From Parapedobacter sp964613725 (GTDB taxonomy: Bacteria > Bacteroidota > Bacteroidia > Sphingobacteriales > Sphingobacteriaceae): a stretch of 64,000 nucleotides of DNA. The stretch is taken from NCBI GenBank assembly GCA_964613725.1, contig CAZTJY010000002.1, positions 3,401 through 67,400 on the forward strand. Reading direction: 5' to 3'. Position numbers and translations under genes: made by a program. A model generated the notes under the pieces. That model did not search any database. It was given only the letters and a program-made list of their open reading frames with translations, and was not told where the DNA came from. Within the stretch, counting starts at the first letter, position 1, and the number at the start of each line of letters is the position of its first letter. Positions 43,248 through 52,652 of this stretch are shown in pieces.

Positions 43248-44345
43248 ATGGCATCTCCTCCCCCATTGATCTACAAAACGGGCATCGCCGTCATCGGTGC
43301 GGGGCAGGCCGGCCTTTCTTCGGCCTTCCATCTCAAGCAATTGGGGCTTACGCCGGGGCGCGATTTCGTGGTGTTGGACCAATCGCCCCAGCCGGGTGGC
43401 GCTTGGCAGTACCGCTGGCCATCGCTCACGCTTAGAACGGCAAACGGCATACACGACCTGCCCGGCCTTCCCTTTGCGGAGACTGTTGCCGACACCCGTG
43501 CCGTGGAGGTATCAGCCCATAGCGCCGTGCCCCAATATTTCGGTGTCTACGAGCGTAAATTCAGCCTCCCGGTGTACCGTCCGATCAAGGTCATCGTGGT
43601 GTGCGAACGCGACGGGCGGCTGCGCATCGAAACCGACAAAGGCCTGTTCGCTGCCCAAGGGATAATCAACGCCACCGGAACCTGGGACACGCCATACGTC
43701 CCCGAATATCCGGGCGCATCCCTGTTCAAGGGCCAGCAGCTGCATACCCGCGATTACCAAACAGCAGCCGCATTCGCACGCAAGCACGTACTCATCGTGG
43801 GCGGTGGCATCTCAGCCATCCAGCTGCTCGACGAAATTTCGCAGGTAACGGACACCACGTGGGTAACCCGCCGTCCGCCACGGTTTGAACCGGGCCCATT
43901 TACTCCCGAACGGGACCGTGCGGCCGTAGCCCTAGTCGAAGAACGCGTGCGCCAAGGATTACCGCCAACGTCGGTAGTGTCCGTCACTGGCCTGCCCATC
44001 ACGCCGGCAATCGAAGCCATGCGCGCGCGTGGCGTGCTGAACCGCCAGCCGATGTTCAGTGAAATCATGTCTACCGGCGTACGGTGGTCCGACGGCCACA
44101 CATTAAAGGTAGATGTCATCCTCTGGTGCACGGGGTTCCGCAGTTCGCTTGACCACTTGATGCCATTGATGCTGCGCGAATCCACCGGGGGTATCATCAT
44201 GGCGGGTCGACTGGCCACCCAAGTGGCGAAAGACCCCCGCATCCATTTGGTGGGCTACGGCCCGTCCGCGTCGACCATCGGCGCCAACCGGGCCGGCCGT
44301 GCGGCAGCACAGGAGTTGACCCACCACCTCGGCATGGGTAAATGA
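43248..44345 (+). CDS. FAD-dependent NAD(P)-binding oxidoreductase (CzcO-like monooxygenase)
   Basis: From ATG 43248 the product is 365 residues with two dinucleotide-binding motifs: the N-terminal FAD motif VIGAGQAGLSSAFHL and the middle NAD(P) motif LIVGGGISAIQLLDEIS. A PGGAW motif and LRTANGIHDLPG follow, as in flavin monooxygenases and the CzcO-type proteins often found with metal-efflux genes. The substrate is unknown. It is cytoplasmic. A weak TATATTGC element lies about 20 bp upstream. The DUF808 gene follows at 63 bp. Confidence 0.88.
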   Translation: MASPPPLIYKTGIAVIGAGQAGLSSAFHLKQLGLTPGRDFVVLDQSPQPGGAWQYRWPSLTLRTANGIHDLPGLPFAETVADTRAVEVSAHSAVPQYFGVYERKFSLPVYRPIKVIVVCERDGRLRIETDKGLFAAQGIINATGTWDTPYVPEYPGASLFKGQQLHTRDYQTAAAFARKHVLIVGGGISAIQLLDEISQVTDTTWVTRRPPRFEPGPFTPERDRAAVALVEERVRQGLPPTSVVSVTGLPITPAIEAMRARGVLNRQPMFSEIMSTGVRWSDGHTLKVDVILWCTGFRSSLDHLMPLMLRESTGGIIMAGRLATQVAKDPRIHLVGYGPSASTIGANRAGRAAAQELTHHLGMGK

Positions 44346-44408
44346 ACGATCAAGCCATAAAATTACCATGAAATTGATATTTTTACAGCCACAACAATAT
44401 GAAAAACA

Positions 44409-45269
44409 ATGGCATCAGGTTTCTTTGCAGTTTTAGATGATATTGCGGCGTTGATGGACGATGTGGCCGTAACCAGTAAGATCGCCACACGCAAGACCGC
44501 GGGCATACTGGGAGATGACCTGGCCGTCAACGCGGAAAAGGCAACGGGTTTCCTTGCATCGCGGGAACTGCCGGTGCTATGGGCCATCACCAAAGGGTCT
44601 TTCTTAAATAAACTGATCATTGTCCCGGTGGCCCTCCTATTGAATGCCTTTTTTCCGGCCGCTATTAAAATCATCCTCATCCTCGGTGGGTTTTACCTCG
44701 CTTATGAAGGGGTGGAGAAAATCATCGAGTTTCTATTCCATCGACCGAAAAAGGGGCATGAAGTAATCCAAGAGCAACGGGAGCAGCCGGTCGACGCCGA
44801 GAAGACGAAAATCAGATCGGCCATCACGACCGATTTCATCCTATCGGTAGAGATTGTCATCATCGCCCTTGGCACGGTGCTCGAAAAAAGCCTGCCCATC
44901 CAGATCCTGACAGTATCGGTCGTCGCCCTGCTGGCAACTGTCGGCGTATATGGCATCGTGGCCCTCATCGTGCGCATGGACGACGCCGGTCACCGCCTCA
45001 TCAAATATAGCAACGAAAAGGGCTGGCTCTCCACGCTGGGAAACTTGCTGGTGAAATCGTTACCCATTGTCATCAAAAGCTTGGCCGTGATCGGCACCAT
45101 TGCCCTGCTATTGGTTTCGGGGGGTATCTTTGTCCACAACATCGATTATTTCCACCACGTATTGACTGCCGTACCGTCCATCGTCAAGGAGTTGGCACTC
45201 GGTATTGCCGGCGGATTGATTGCGGTGGCGTTGGCGAGTATAGTGAAATGGATAGTTAAGAAGCGGTAG
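44409..45269 (+). CDS. DUF808-family membrane protein (YedI-like)
   Basis: The 286-residue protein follows the DUF808 pattern: MASGFFAVLDDIAALMDDVAV and KATGFLASRELPVLWAI at the start. About five membrane helices follow (IIVPVALLLNAFFPAAIKIILILGGFYLAYEGVE, IVIIALGTVLEKSLPIQILTV, LAVIGTIALLLVSGGIFV). These inner-membrane proteins have no known activity. No partner is evident. Confidence 0.92.
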   Translation: MASGFFAVLDDIAALMDDVAVTSKIATRKTAGILGDDLAVNAEKATGFLASRELPVLWAITKGSFLNKLIIVPVALLLNAFFPAAIKIILILGGFYLAYEGVEKIIEFLFHRPKKGHEVIQEQREQPVDAEKTKIRSAITTDFILSVEIVIIALGTVLEKSLPIQILTVSVVALLATVGVYGIVALIVRMDDAGHRLIKYSNEKGWLSTLGNLLVKSLPIVIKSLAVIGTIALLLVSGGIFVHNIDYFHHVLTAVPSIVKELALGIAGGLIAVALASIVKWIVKKR

Positions 45270-45330
45270 AAAGCATGGTTATTTGATACGTGGCCCCGGA
45301 AAGGACGACCTGATTTGCGAAAATTATCGC

Positions 45331-45338
45331 TATCTTTG
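45331..45338 (+). promoter_or_regulatory. -7 element of the Rrf2 gene
   Basis: TATCTTTG matches TAnnTTTG exactly, 28 bp before ATG 45367. A TTTG sits at 45314-45317, closer than the usual spacing. Confidence 0.5.
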
Positions 45339-45366
45339 TTAGTTGAGAAACCAGTAGAAGTCAGGG

Positions 45367-45782
45367 ATGTTATCCAAAAAAACCAAATACGCCATCAAGG
45401 CACTGATTGTATTAGGCCGGAACTACGGCAAGGAGCCCATGCAGATCCAACGTATCGCAGAGGCCGAACGTATCCCCAAGAAGTTCCTCGAACAGATCCT
45501 GCTGGAAATGCGCAACGCGGGCATCTTATACAGTAAAAAAGGAGCTGGGGGTGGATATAGCCTCAATAAGGCCCCAGAAGACATCCGTCTTTCACAGGTC
45601 ATGCGCCTTATCGACGGCCCTATTGCTTTACTGCCCTGCGTAAGCCTCAATTTCTACCGTAAATGCGACGAGTGCAAAGAGGAGGAAGTGTGTGGCATCC
45701 GCGATACCTTCGTCGACGTGCGCGATGCGATGCTGCAAATCCTCAACGATACCAGCGTAGCAGACATCATCAACAAGGAGAA
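45367..45782 (+). CDS. Rrf2-family transcriptional regulator, 3' end lost in assembly gap
   Basis: The visible 138 residues are an Rrf2 winged helix (MLSKKTKYAIKALIVLGRNYG, IPKKFLEQILLEMRNAGIL, KGAGGGYSL). A cysteine-rich tail follows with Cys91, Cys100, Cys103 and Cys109 (PCVSLNFYRKCDECKEEEVCGI), the arrangement that holds an iron-sulfur cluster in IscR-type members. It probably senses iron-sulfur or sulfur status. The family is usually 135-160 residues, so only a few are missing at the 100-N gap. It converges on the symporter gene. Confidence 0.9.
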
Positions 45783-45882
45783 NNNNNNNNNNNNNNNNNN
45801 NNNNNNNNNNNNNNNNNNNNNNNNNNNNNNNNNNNNNNNNNNNNNNNNNNNNNNNNNNNNNNNNNNNNNNNNNNNNNNNNNN
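45783..45882. other. Assembly gap (100 N)
   Basis: Exactly 100 undetermined bases, the conventional length for a scaffold gap of unknown size. It truncates two convergent genes, so the real distance and any genes between them are not known. Confidence 0.98.
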
Positions 45883-47147
45883 AAGAGCCCCAACAACGGC
45901 CCGTATGTATAGCTGGCAGCCGTAAAGATGGCGTTAACGACCGAATCGTTATTGATGACCCGAAACACGAGGATGACCAATAGCATCACAATCGAAAAAC
46001 CGAAATGCACGCGATTGCGTGTACGCACCAATACGCGATCGTTGGGATTGGCTTTTTTATTGAAGTTGAGGAAATCGACGCAAAACGAAGTGGTGAGCGC
46101 GGTCAATGCCGAGTCCGTGGTGGCAAACGTAGCGGCAGTGAGCCCCATCATAAACACGATGCCCGGCAAAATGGCCAAATGGTGAAGGGCAATCTCCGGA
46201 TACAGGTAATCCGGCGTGGGCATGCTGGCTACGTCTATCCCGTTCTGGCCGGCGTAAATATACAGCAAAGCGCCCACCGATAGGAAAAAGAGGTTGATGA
46301 CCACGAAGATGCCCGTAAAGGTGAGCATATTCTTCTGGGCCTCACCGATGGTCTTCATACTGAGGTTCTTCTGCATGAGGTCCTGGTCCAGCCCGGTCAT
46401 GGCAACCGTAACGAATATACCGCCAAGGAAATGCTTCCAGAAGTGGATGCGGTCGCCGAGCAGGTCATCCCAAAAGAAAATCTTGGAGTAGCTGCTTTCC
46501 TTCACCGTTTCAACGGTCTCCAGCAAGCCCAAGCCCAAGCTGTCGGCCATAAAGTAAATGGATAGGATAACCGCCAGTACCAAAAAAAAGGTCTGCATCA
46601 TATCGGTGATGATGATGGTTTTTAGCCCCCCTTTGTTGGTGTACAACCAGATGAGCAATAGGCACAGCGCAATGGTAACGGCAAAGGGCACATTCCACGC
46701 ATCAAAGATAAACCATTGCAGGATGATGGCCACCAAATAAAGGCGGAAGGCCGATCCGATGGTGCGCGACACCAGGAAAATCATAGCACCCGTCTTATAG
46801 CTCCGGTGACCGAGGCGCTCCTCCAAATAGGTATAGATGGAAGTAAGGTTCATCCGGTAATACAGTGGCAACAGCACATAGGCGATGATGATGAACCCGA
46901 CGGCATTGCCGAGGATGAACTGGAAATAGCCGAAGTCGCTATTTCCCACCGCCCCCGGAACGGAGATGAACGTTACGCCCGACAGGGCGGTGCCGATCAT
47001 CCCGAACGCTACCATATACCATTTGGCGTTGCGGTTGGCCACGAAAAACGTGGCGTTATCGGCCGACTTGCGTGAGGTGAGGTATGCCACGCCAAGCAGC
47101 AGGCTGAAATAAACGACCAGAAAGATAAGGAGGACAGCAGGTGTCAT
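45883..47147 (-). CDS. Sodium:solute symporter (SSS family), 3' end lost in assembly gap
   Basis: The visible part (about 420 residues) has roughly 11 membrane helices and the SSS pattern: FLVVYFSLLLGVAYLTSRK, GTALSGVTFISVPGAVG (the sodium-binding region), TDMMQTFFLVLAVIL and TGLDQDLMQKNLS. The C-terminal helices lie beyond the gap. The gene starts 14 bp after murQ and so is probably part of its transcript. In Tannerella forsythia a transporter gene next to murQ imports MurNAc, so uptake of MurNAc or a related sugar is the likely role here (inference from context). Confidence 0.9.
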
Positions 47148-47161
47148 GGGTGTTCTTGAAA

Positions 47162-47977
47162 TTAATGGTCCGTTACGCGCGAATGTTCAATCGCTTTGCG
47201 CACGCTACCGTGCTTTTCCAGTAAATCCGACGCGGTCTGCGCATCAATGCCGGTTTCCTCCATGATGATACGGATCCCCCGACTAAATAGTTTGTTGTTG
47301 GTCAGTTGCATATCGACCATTTTGTTCCCTTTTACACGGCCCAGTTGGATCATCACCGTGGTACTGATCATGTTGAGCACAAGCTTCTGCGCGGTGCCGG
47401 CTTTCATGCGGGTAGAGCCGGTGACAAACTCGGGGCCTACGATGACCTCGATAGGATATGTGGCGGCCTCTGCGATAGACGTACCGGCGTTGCAAACAAT
47501 ACATCCTGTAACGAGCCCGGCGTCGTTGGCCTGCTTGATGGCGCCCAGTACATAAGGCGTGCCGCCGGATGCGGCGATACCCACTACAACGTCTTTACTG
47601 TTGATGCCATGCTCCTGCAGGTCAATCCACGCCTGCTCCAGGTCGTCCTCTGCAAACTCAACGGCCTTGCGGATGGCCGTGTCGCCACCGGCGATAATGC
47701 CGATGATCCAATCGTAGGGTACCCCGAATGTAGGGGGGCACTCCGAAGCATCGAGGATACCCAGCCGACCGCTGGTACCGGCACCGATATAGAACAACCG
47801 CCCACCGGCCTTCATGGAAGCCACGGCGGCTTCGATGAGCTGTTCGATCTGGGGGATGGCCCGTTGTACGGCCAGCGCCACCGTCTGGTCTTCGTTATTG
47901 ATGTTGGCCAGTAACTCACCAACCGTCATCTGGTCCAAGTCTTGATAATTCGATTCTTTCTCCGTCGTATTTGTCAT
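47162..47977 (-). CDS. murQ: N-acetylmuramic acid 6-phosphate etherase (MurQ)
   Basis: MurQ removes D-lactate from MurNAc-6-phosphate to give GlcNAc-6-phosphate, the key step of muramic acid recycling. From ATG 47977 the product is 271 residues. The SIS-fold core matches MurQ almost word for word: GRLFYIGAGTSGRLGILDASECPPTFGV, DVVVGIAASGGTPYVLGAI, GSTRMKAGTAQKLVLNM, GNKMVDMQLTNNKL. It lacks about 25 C-terminal residues compared with the E. coli protein (298 residues), a common short form. The symporter gene follows after 14 bp. A further in-frame ATG at 48025 is less likely. Confidence 0.95.
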   Translation of the reverse strand: MTNTTEKESNYQDLDQMTVGELLANINNEDQTVALAVQRAIPQIEQLIEAAVASMKAGGRLFYIGAGTSGRLGILDASECPPTFGVPYDWIIGIIAGGDTAIRKAVEFAEDDLEQAWIDLQEHGINSKDVVVGIAASGGTPYVLGAIKQANDAGLVTGCIVCNAGTSIAEAATYPIEVIVGPEFVTGSTRMKAGTAQKLVLNMISTTVMIQLGRVKGNKMVDMQLTNNKLFSRGIRIIMEETGIDAQTASDLLEKHGSVRKAIEHSRVTDH

Positions 47978-48096
47978 CTCGCTCTCGTTGTTTTTATTGT
48001 AATGCCATGCACTCGCTTTGGCCATCCAAAATGTCGTTAAAGTAAAGAAAAAACGATTAGAAATTATGGAAATAATTCATCTATCCGTTTAAACGC

Positions 48097-51000
48097 CTAC
48101 TTTTCCCGCCGCGCCTCCTCACGCGCCTGCTGCTCTTTGGCAGCCAACAGGTAAACCAGCGATGCCGTACCATCCATGGTCGGTTCGTTGGTACTGTAGT
48201 CGCCATAATCATCGTGGTACACGGCCAGATCTGATTGGAACGGCGCATGGGCGTCGGGCTTGGTCAACCGGATGCCGATCAGATTGTTGAATATACTGCC
48301 AAAAACCGGGCCATCCACCAAGCCCCCATCGATCGGAAAATTTTCCTGGTGGGTAAAAGCCGAGTGTGGGTCGGTGGGCGTATCGCCCCACGCCGGCAGG
48401 CCATACACCATGCTCGTGCCCCACGGGTTACAGCCGAATAGCCAGTCGAAGTTGGCTTGCTCCAGCTGCGCGTAGGTGTCATCGTGTGCCAGTTCGCGGT
48501 ACCATTGGCATTGGATGGCAAAGGCGGTGGTGAGGTTGTTGCTGCACCATATGAAAGGCACCCCGCGGTAGAATGCATTCTGGCCAGCGCGCGCCCACAC
48601 CTGCTCGATGCCTTGGCGGTAGTAGTCGATTACCTCGTCGCGCTGGCTGCCCTCCAGGTGCTGGGCCAGCTCGCGGTGCCCCAAGTTGATGAAGGGATAC
48701 CATTGGTAGTGTGCCGCCGTGTCGTTCGCCATCCAGGGTGTTACATGTTCCTGTTTCGCATAGCTAAGGGCCTCCTGCAGGAAGTGCCCTTCGCCAGTGG
48801 CCTGCCACTGGGTGGCAGCCGCCAACGCCATGTCGTCCACCCAATTGTCTTCCGCATAGATGTAGGGCGATTTCACTGAAGCCGTCTGTGTAACACCGGG
48901 CTTTATATTCGCAAAATCATACGCCGTCGTGGCCTTGCCGCGCAGCAGCTGGGCATAGGCCGGATTGATCGGCTGGAAAATAGTACTTCCCAAATTGAAG
49001 GCGCTCGTGAACTTGGCTGCGGTAGAGCTGGTACCCGTGGTGTTGTTCATGAACTTGCCTCGTTGCTGTGGCTCACCGCTCACAAAATATACCGGCCGTT
49101 CGTAGCCGCGGCCGTAAAAATCGTCCTCGCCCGGCATGCGCATACCAGCGTGGTCCCTGTCGTCTGCGATCTGGTTGAACAACAGCTGGGGTTCCGGATG
49201 CATTTTCAGTAGCCAGTCCAGTCCCCATTTGGCTTCATCCAGCACGTCGGCCAGGCCGTTGCTGCCTTTCAGTCCATTGGCTTGTTTATCGTCTTCAAAC
49301 ACGTCGGGGAAATCGCGGTAAGCGGCCAGGAGGTGATACGTCGCGTTGGCCGACGTGGTGGAATACTGCAAATAGTCGGATGCGTCGTGCCAGCCACCCG
49401 CCACATCGATGTGGGTACTGTCAGGCAGGCCGGCAGCTGCGGCGTATAGTGTGAACCCGTCATGGGTATGGCAGCTATCCTGCAGAAACGGATTAAACAG
49501 CGTGCGCTGCTGCCGCATGTAGCGAAGCGCGAAATCGGCCGCACCGTCATACACATCGGCCGCGATGCGGAATTTCGGCGAGCGCGCCCCATCCACCTCG
49601 AGGTAATACGTGCCGGTGTCGGCGTGTGCCGAAAAGTCTAGCCGGTAGGAGGTACGGAACGGACCGTAGGCCCCGAAGTCCTTCCCGGTACGCGCCGTAT
49701 AAGTCGTTTCACCAGTATGGGCATCGATAAGCGAAAACCTCCGGAAACGCTGCTTACCTTTGCTGCCTAGCACGGCTATCTTGATGCCCTGGGGGGTGTA
49801 ACCCAGTTGGTTGATGCGTATCCAAGCTCGCTTTTCGAGATCGCCGTACGCCAGGCATACCACCTTACCGTCCATGGTGCTTGCAACCAGCCGCTGTTTG
49901 TTGAGCGGGAGCATGGGGTTTACCATGGCATTGGATAGTTTATATTGCCAAGCCACCCCGCCGCTGGCAGCGTCTAGGCCGCTCACCAGGCCCGAATGGC
50001 TGGGCACGAACACCTGCCCGTTGCTGGCAGCGATGGCCGAGGGGGTAAGCTCATAGGGCAGCTGCAGGGCCGACCGCCAGTCGATCTGCATGGAATCGGC
50101 CGTGGTGGAAATGCCCAACACCTGGCCGTCCATCGTCTTCACATACACGAGCTTACCGTCTTCCGATAAGCCCATGGATTCACGGACACGGATGCTGTCG
50201 ATTTTCTTGCGCCATACTTCCGCACCGGTGCGCGCATCCAACGCGGTCATGTACCGATCGGGCGCCACGATAAACACGCGGCCATTGGCCCCTACGGGGT
50301 AGCAGGCCGCCGGTGAGAGCATGCGACTGGAAGCACCGTTGGACCACTCCCATTTCAGGTGGCCATCGGTCGGATCGAGCGCGTAGAAACCGTTGCCCCA
50401 TGAGCCGAAGTACAGCGTGTTGTCATACAAGAGCGGTTTGCCGGACACGTAGCCTTTCACGGCATCGAACGACCAACGCAGCTGGCCCGACTTGATGTCG
50501 ATGGCGCGAAACACGCCATCGGAGGCACCGATATAAGCGACGCCTTTGTGCACTAACGGCGAACCCAGCACCGCTTTTTCCGTAGCGTACTGCCACCGCT
50601 CTTTGCCGGTTTCGGCGTCCAAGCCGTAGATATGGCGGTCGGTAGAACCCACCACCACGTAGTCTTTCCATACCGCTGGGGTGGAATATACTTTGCCGCC
50701 CGTTTGGAAGGCCCACGCTTTACGGCCGGTCTGCGCGTCGAGCGCATAAACCTGCCCGTCGGTATTGGCTGTTATCACGAGCTGCTTGTAGGCAGCCAGT
50801 CCGGCACCGATATCGCTATCGTCTTGGAACGACCATACCTCGCGCACGGCGGCATGCCGCGTATTCACGTCGTAGCTGGGCCGGTGATAGTAGCGGCGTT
50901 CCGATTTGAAATGGTGGTTTACCAAGGGAATGGTCGCCCATGCGGTTTGCGTACCCACGCCTGGGTTGCGCTCCTGGTAGGTGGCTTGACCATTTCCGAT

Positions 51001-51717
51001 GGTAACGATATTGTAGCCACCCACGGTGTCTTCGGCCCGCAGGTTAGAACGACCCATGATACCGGGGATACCCTCGAAATCGTATTCACGGTTCAGGTGG
51101 CCGTGGCCGCAGAAAAAGAGTTGCACATTGCGCATCTTTACACGGTCGAGCGCTTCGAACCAGTTGTTGAGCGACGAGTCTTGCGGGTAATGGTTTACAT
51201 AGATGAGCGGCATATCCACATCGGGATGTGCCGCGAAGAGGGAGTCCATCCACACCAGGTTTTCGCGGGGCACCTGGCCTGGGCTCATGCGCATGTTGGG
51301 GCCCGAGTTCGTACCCACGAAGAAGTACCCTTTGTGCACGAAGGCGAACGTTTCGCCGCCGAAAACCTCGCGGAAGCTGTTGCCCCCGCTTTCGGACCAA
51401 TTGGTGTCGTGGTTGCCCGGAATAACATACCAAGGGATGGCGAGACTATCCAAGATTTGTTTGGCTAACCGTAGCTCCTCATCCGAACCGAACTCAGTGA
51501 CGTCGCCCGACAGGATGACGAAGTCGAGGTCGGTATTGGCATTGATGTCGGCTACCGTGCGCCGCAGGTCATTCGCACCGGTGGTGCTGCCCACATGCGT
51601 ATCGGTGACGTGCGCAAATTGGAAGGGCTGGGCATGTACGACTAGCGCCGTAAAGAACACCAGCACCTTCAATAGCGCCATCGGTTTTAATAGGTAAAAG
51701 GGTTTTTTAGCCGTCAT
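48097..51717 (-). CDS. Metallophosphoesterase - PQQ-type propeller - GH9 glycosidase fusion (secreted)
   Basis: From ATG 51717 the product is 1,206 residues with a signal peptide ending VVHAQ. Residues about 30-285 form a calcineurin-like phosphoesterase with all metal motifs: DTH (39-41), GDVTE (71-75), GNHD (101-104), NHYP (175-178), GHGHLN (204-209). Residues about 295-625 are PQQ-type propeller repeats (VYALDAQTGRKAWAF, IYGLDAETGKERW). From about 630 comes a CelD_N Ig-like domain (WIRINQLGYTPQ), then a complete GH9 barrel (about 725-1195) with GGWHDASDY (774-782), CNPWGTSMVYG and the general acid Glu1178 in STNEPTMDGTA. The frame is uninterrupted through 3.6 kb. It is the last gene after SusC, SusD and a surface lipoprotein, and murQ lies 119 bp further on. 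The substrate is unknown. I infer a cell-wall glycopolymer, but cellulose-like glucans are the classical GH9 substrates. Confidence 0.9.
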   Translation of the reverse strand: MTAKKPFYLLKPMALLKVLVFFTALVVHAQPFQFAHVTDTHVGSTTGANDLRRTVADINANTDLDFVILSGDVTEFGSDEELRLAKQILDSLAIPWYVIPGNHDTNWSESGGNSFREVFGGETFAFVHKGYFFVGTNSGPNMRMSPGQVPRENLVWMDSLFAAHPDVDMPLIYVNHYPQDSSLNNWFEALDRVKMRNVQLFFCGHGHLNREYDFEGIPGIMGRSNLRAEDTVGGYNIVTIGNGQATYQERNPGVGTQTAWATIPLVNHHFKSERRYYHRPSYDVNTRHAAVREVWSFQDDSDIGAGLAAYKQLVITANTDGQVYALDAQTGRKAWAFQTGGKVYSTPAVWKDYVVVGSTDRHIYGLDAETGKERWQYATEKAVLGSPLVHKGVAYIGASDGVFRAIDIKSGQLRWSFDAVKGYVSGKPLLYDNTLYFGSWGNGFYALDPTDGHLKWEWSNGASSRMLSPAACYPVGANGRVFIVAPDRYMTALDARTGAEVWRKKIDSIRVRESMGLSEDGKLVYVKTMDGQVLGISTTADSMQIDWRSALQLPYELTPSAIAASNGQVFVPSHSGLVSGLDAASGGVAWQYKLSNAMVNPMLPLNKQRLVASTMDGKVVCLAYGDLEKRAWIRINQLGYTPQGIKIAVLGSKGKQRFRRFSLIDAHTGETTYTARTGKDFGAYGPFRTSYRLDFSAHADTGTYYLEVDGARSPKFRIAADVYDGAADFALRYMRQQRTLFNPFLQDSCHTHDGFTLYAAAAGLPDSTHIDVAGGWHDASDYLQYSTTSANATYHLLAAYRDFPDVFEDDKQANGLKGSNGLADVLDEAKWGLDWLLKMHPEPQLLFNQIADDRDHAGMRMPGEDDFYGRGYERPVYFVSGEPQQRGKFMNNTTGTSSTAAKFTSAFNLGSTIFQPINPAYAQLLRGKATTAYDFANIKPGVTQTASVKSPYIYAEDNWVDDMALAAATQWQATGEGHFLQEALSYAKQEHVTPWMANDTAAHYQWYPFINLGHRELAQHLEGSQRDEVIDYYRQGIEQVWARAGQNAFYRGVPFIWCSNNLTTAFAIQCQWYRELAHDDTYAQLEQANFDWLFGCNPWGTSMVYGLPAWGDTPTDPHSAFTHQENFPIDGGLVDGPVFGSIFNNLIGIRLTKPDAHAPFQSDLAVYHDDYGDYSTNEPTMDGTASLVYLLAAKEQQAREEARREK

Positions 51718-51755
51718 GTTATGCAGGCACACTTGCGACTCATGCTATGCTAGCC

Positions 51756-52625
51756 TTATTTCGCTGTAAACTGCCTAATGCTTGCCACGGGCACTTCCGT
51801 GCGGTTACCTGCGAGGAAGTGGTGGTATACCCGGCCCACATAGCCCGTCCACCAATCCGAAAAGTCGCGCATTTCGCCGCTTGCCGTATTCAGCAGTTGC
51901 AGGCTACCCTCATCGTTGCCATTGGGCCCAATTAGTCGGATACGGTAATCCACGCGGGCGTAGCCCGACGAAATCTCTATTGTTTTGTTCACTACAATCG
52001 GTTCCCAACCCGTAGCTTCGCCGAAAGCCACCGGGCTTCCCAAATTCTGCCATTCGCTCTTCGCTCCCGTTTCATTATCGGTAACATACTGGAACTGATA
52101 CTGCATTTTCAATGGCGTGGGCTCACCCGGTTTTTCATACAGCAAGTTATAGAACTTCACCCAGGCGGTGGTACCTGTATGTTCAGTAGTAATGGTGGGG
52201 TAGGGCGCCTCATTGTCGATGATGATCGGCGGTTCGTCAAAGTCATGTATAATTACATTATGTTTGCCGCCGGGCAGCTCGATGTCGCGGTCGTACACCA
52301 ACGTCAGGTCGCCCACAGCCCCCCGGTACAGCTTCAGGTTTACCGTTCCCGCCTCGGTGGCAAAGAATCGGCCCACGGCACCACTTGGAACGGCGTTGTA
52401 GGTAGCAAGGGGGGTAGTCTCATTGGTCAGCACCTGGCCATTCAGTTCTACTTTGTTGATATTGTTTGCCGTTCCGGTTGTGGTAGGCACCATGTAGTGC
52501 AACTGGAACTGTGCCGTGGTCGCATCGTCGATTGGGGTAGTGTCGTACTCCACCACATGTTTCTCACAAGCCGTGAAAGCCACGATGGCGACGAGGGCCC
52601 CTATTATCTTATTGAATCGGTTCAT
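51756..52625 (-). CDS. Surface lipoprotein, candidate glycan-binding protein of the locus
   Basis: From ATG 52625 the product is 289 residues with a lipobox (AFTAC, near residue 20). Two beta-sandwich-like halves can be guessed. The first includes VELNGQVLTNETTPLATYNAVPSG. The second has TTAWVKFYNLLYEKPGEPTPLKMQYQFQYV and ends in FSDWWTGYVGRVYHHFLAGN, rich in exposed aromatics. It occupies the position (SusC-SusD-lipoprotein-enzyme) where surface glycan-binding proteins are usual, but no known family is recognised. It lies 27 bp after SusD and 38 bp before the fusion gene. A start at 52637 is possible. Confidence 0.75.
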   Translation of the reverse strand: MNRFNKIIGALVAIVAFTACEKHVVEYDTTPIDDATTAQFQLHYMVPTTTGTANNINKVELNGQVLTNETTPLATYNAVPSGAVGRFFATEAGTVNLKLYRGAVGDLTLVYDRDIELPGGKHNVIIHDFDEPPIIIDNEAPYPTITTEHTGTTAWVKFYNLLYEKPGEPTPLKMQYQFQYVTDNETGAKSEWQNLGSPVAFGEATGWEPIVVNKTIEISSGYARVDYRIRLIGPNGNDEGSLQLLNTASGEMRDFSDWWTGYVGRVYHHFLAGNRTEVPVASIRQFTAK

Positions 52626-52652
52626 AACGTTTACCATTTACAGTTTCAAAAC

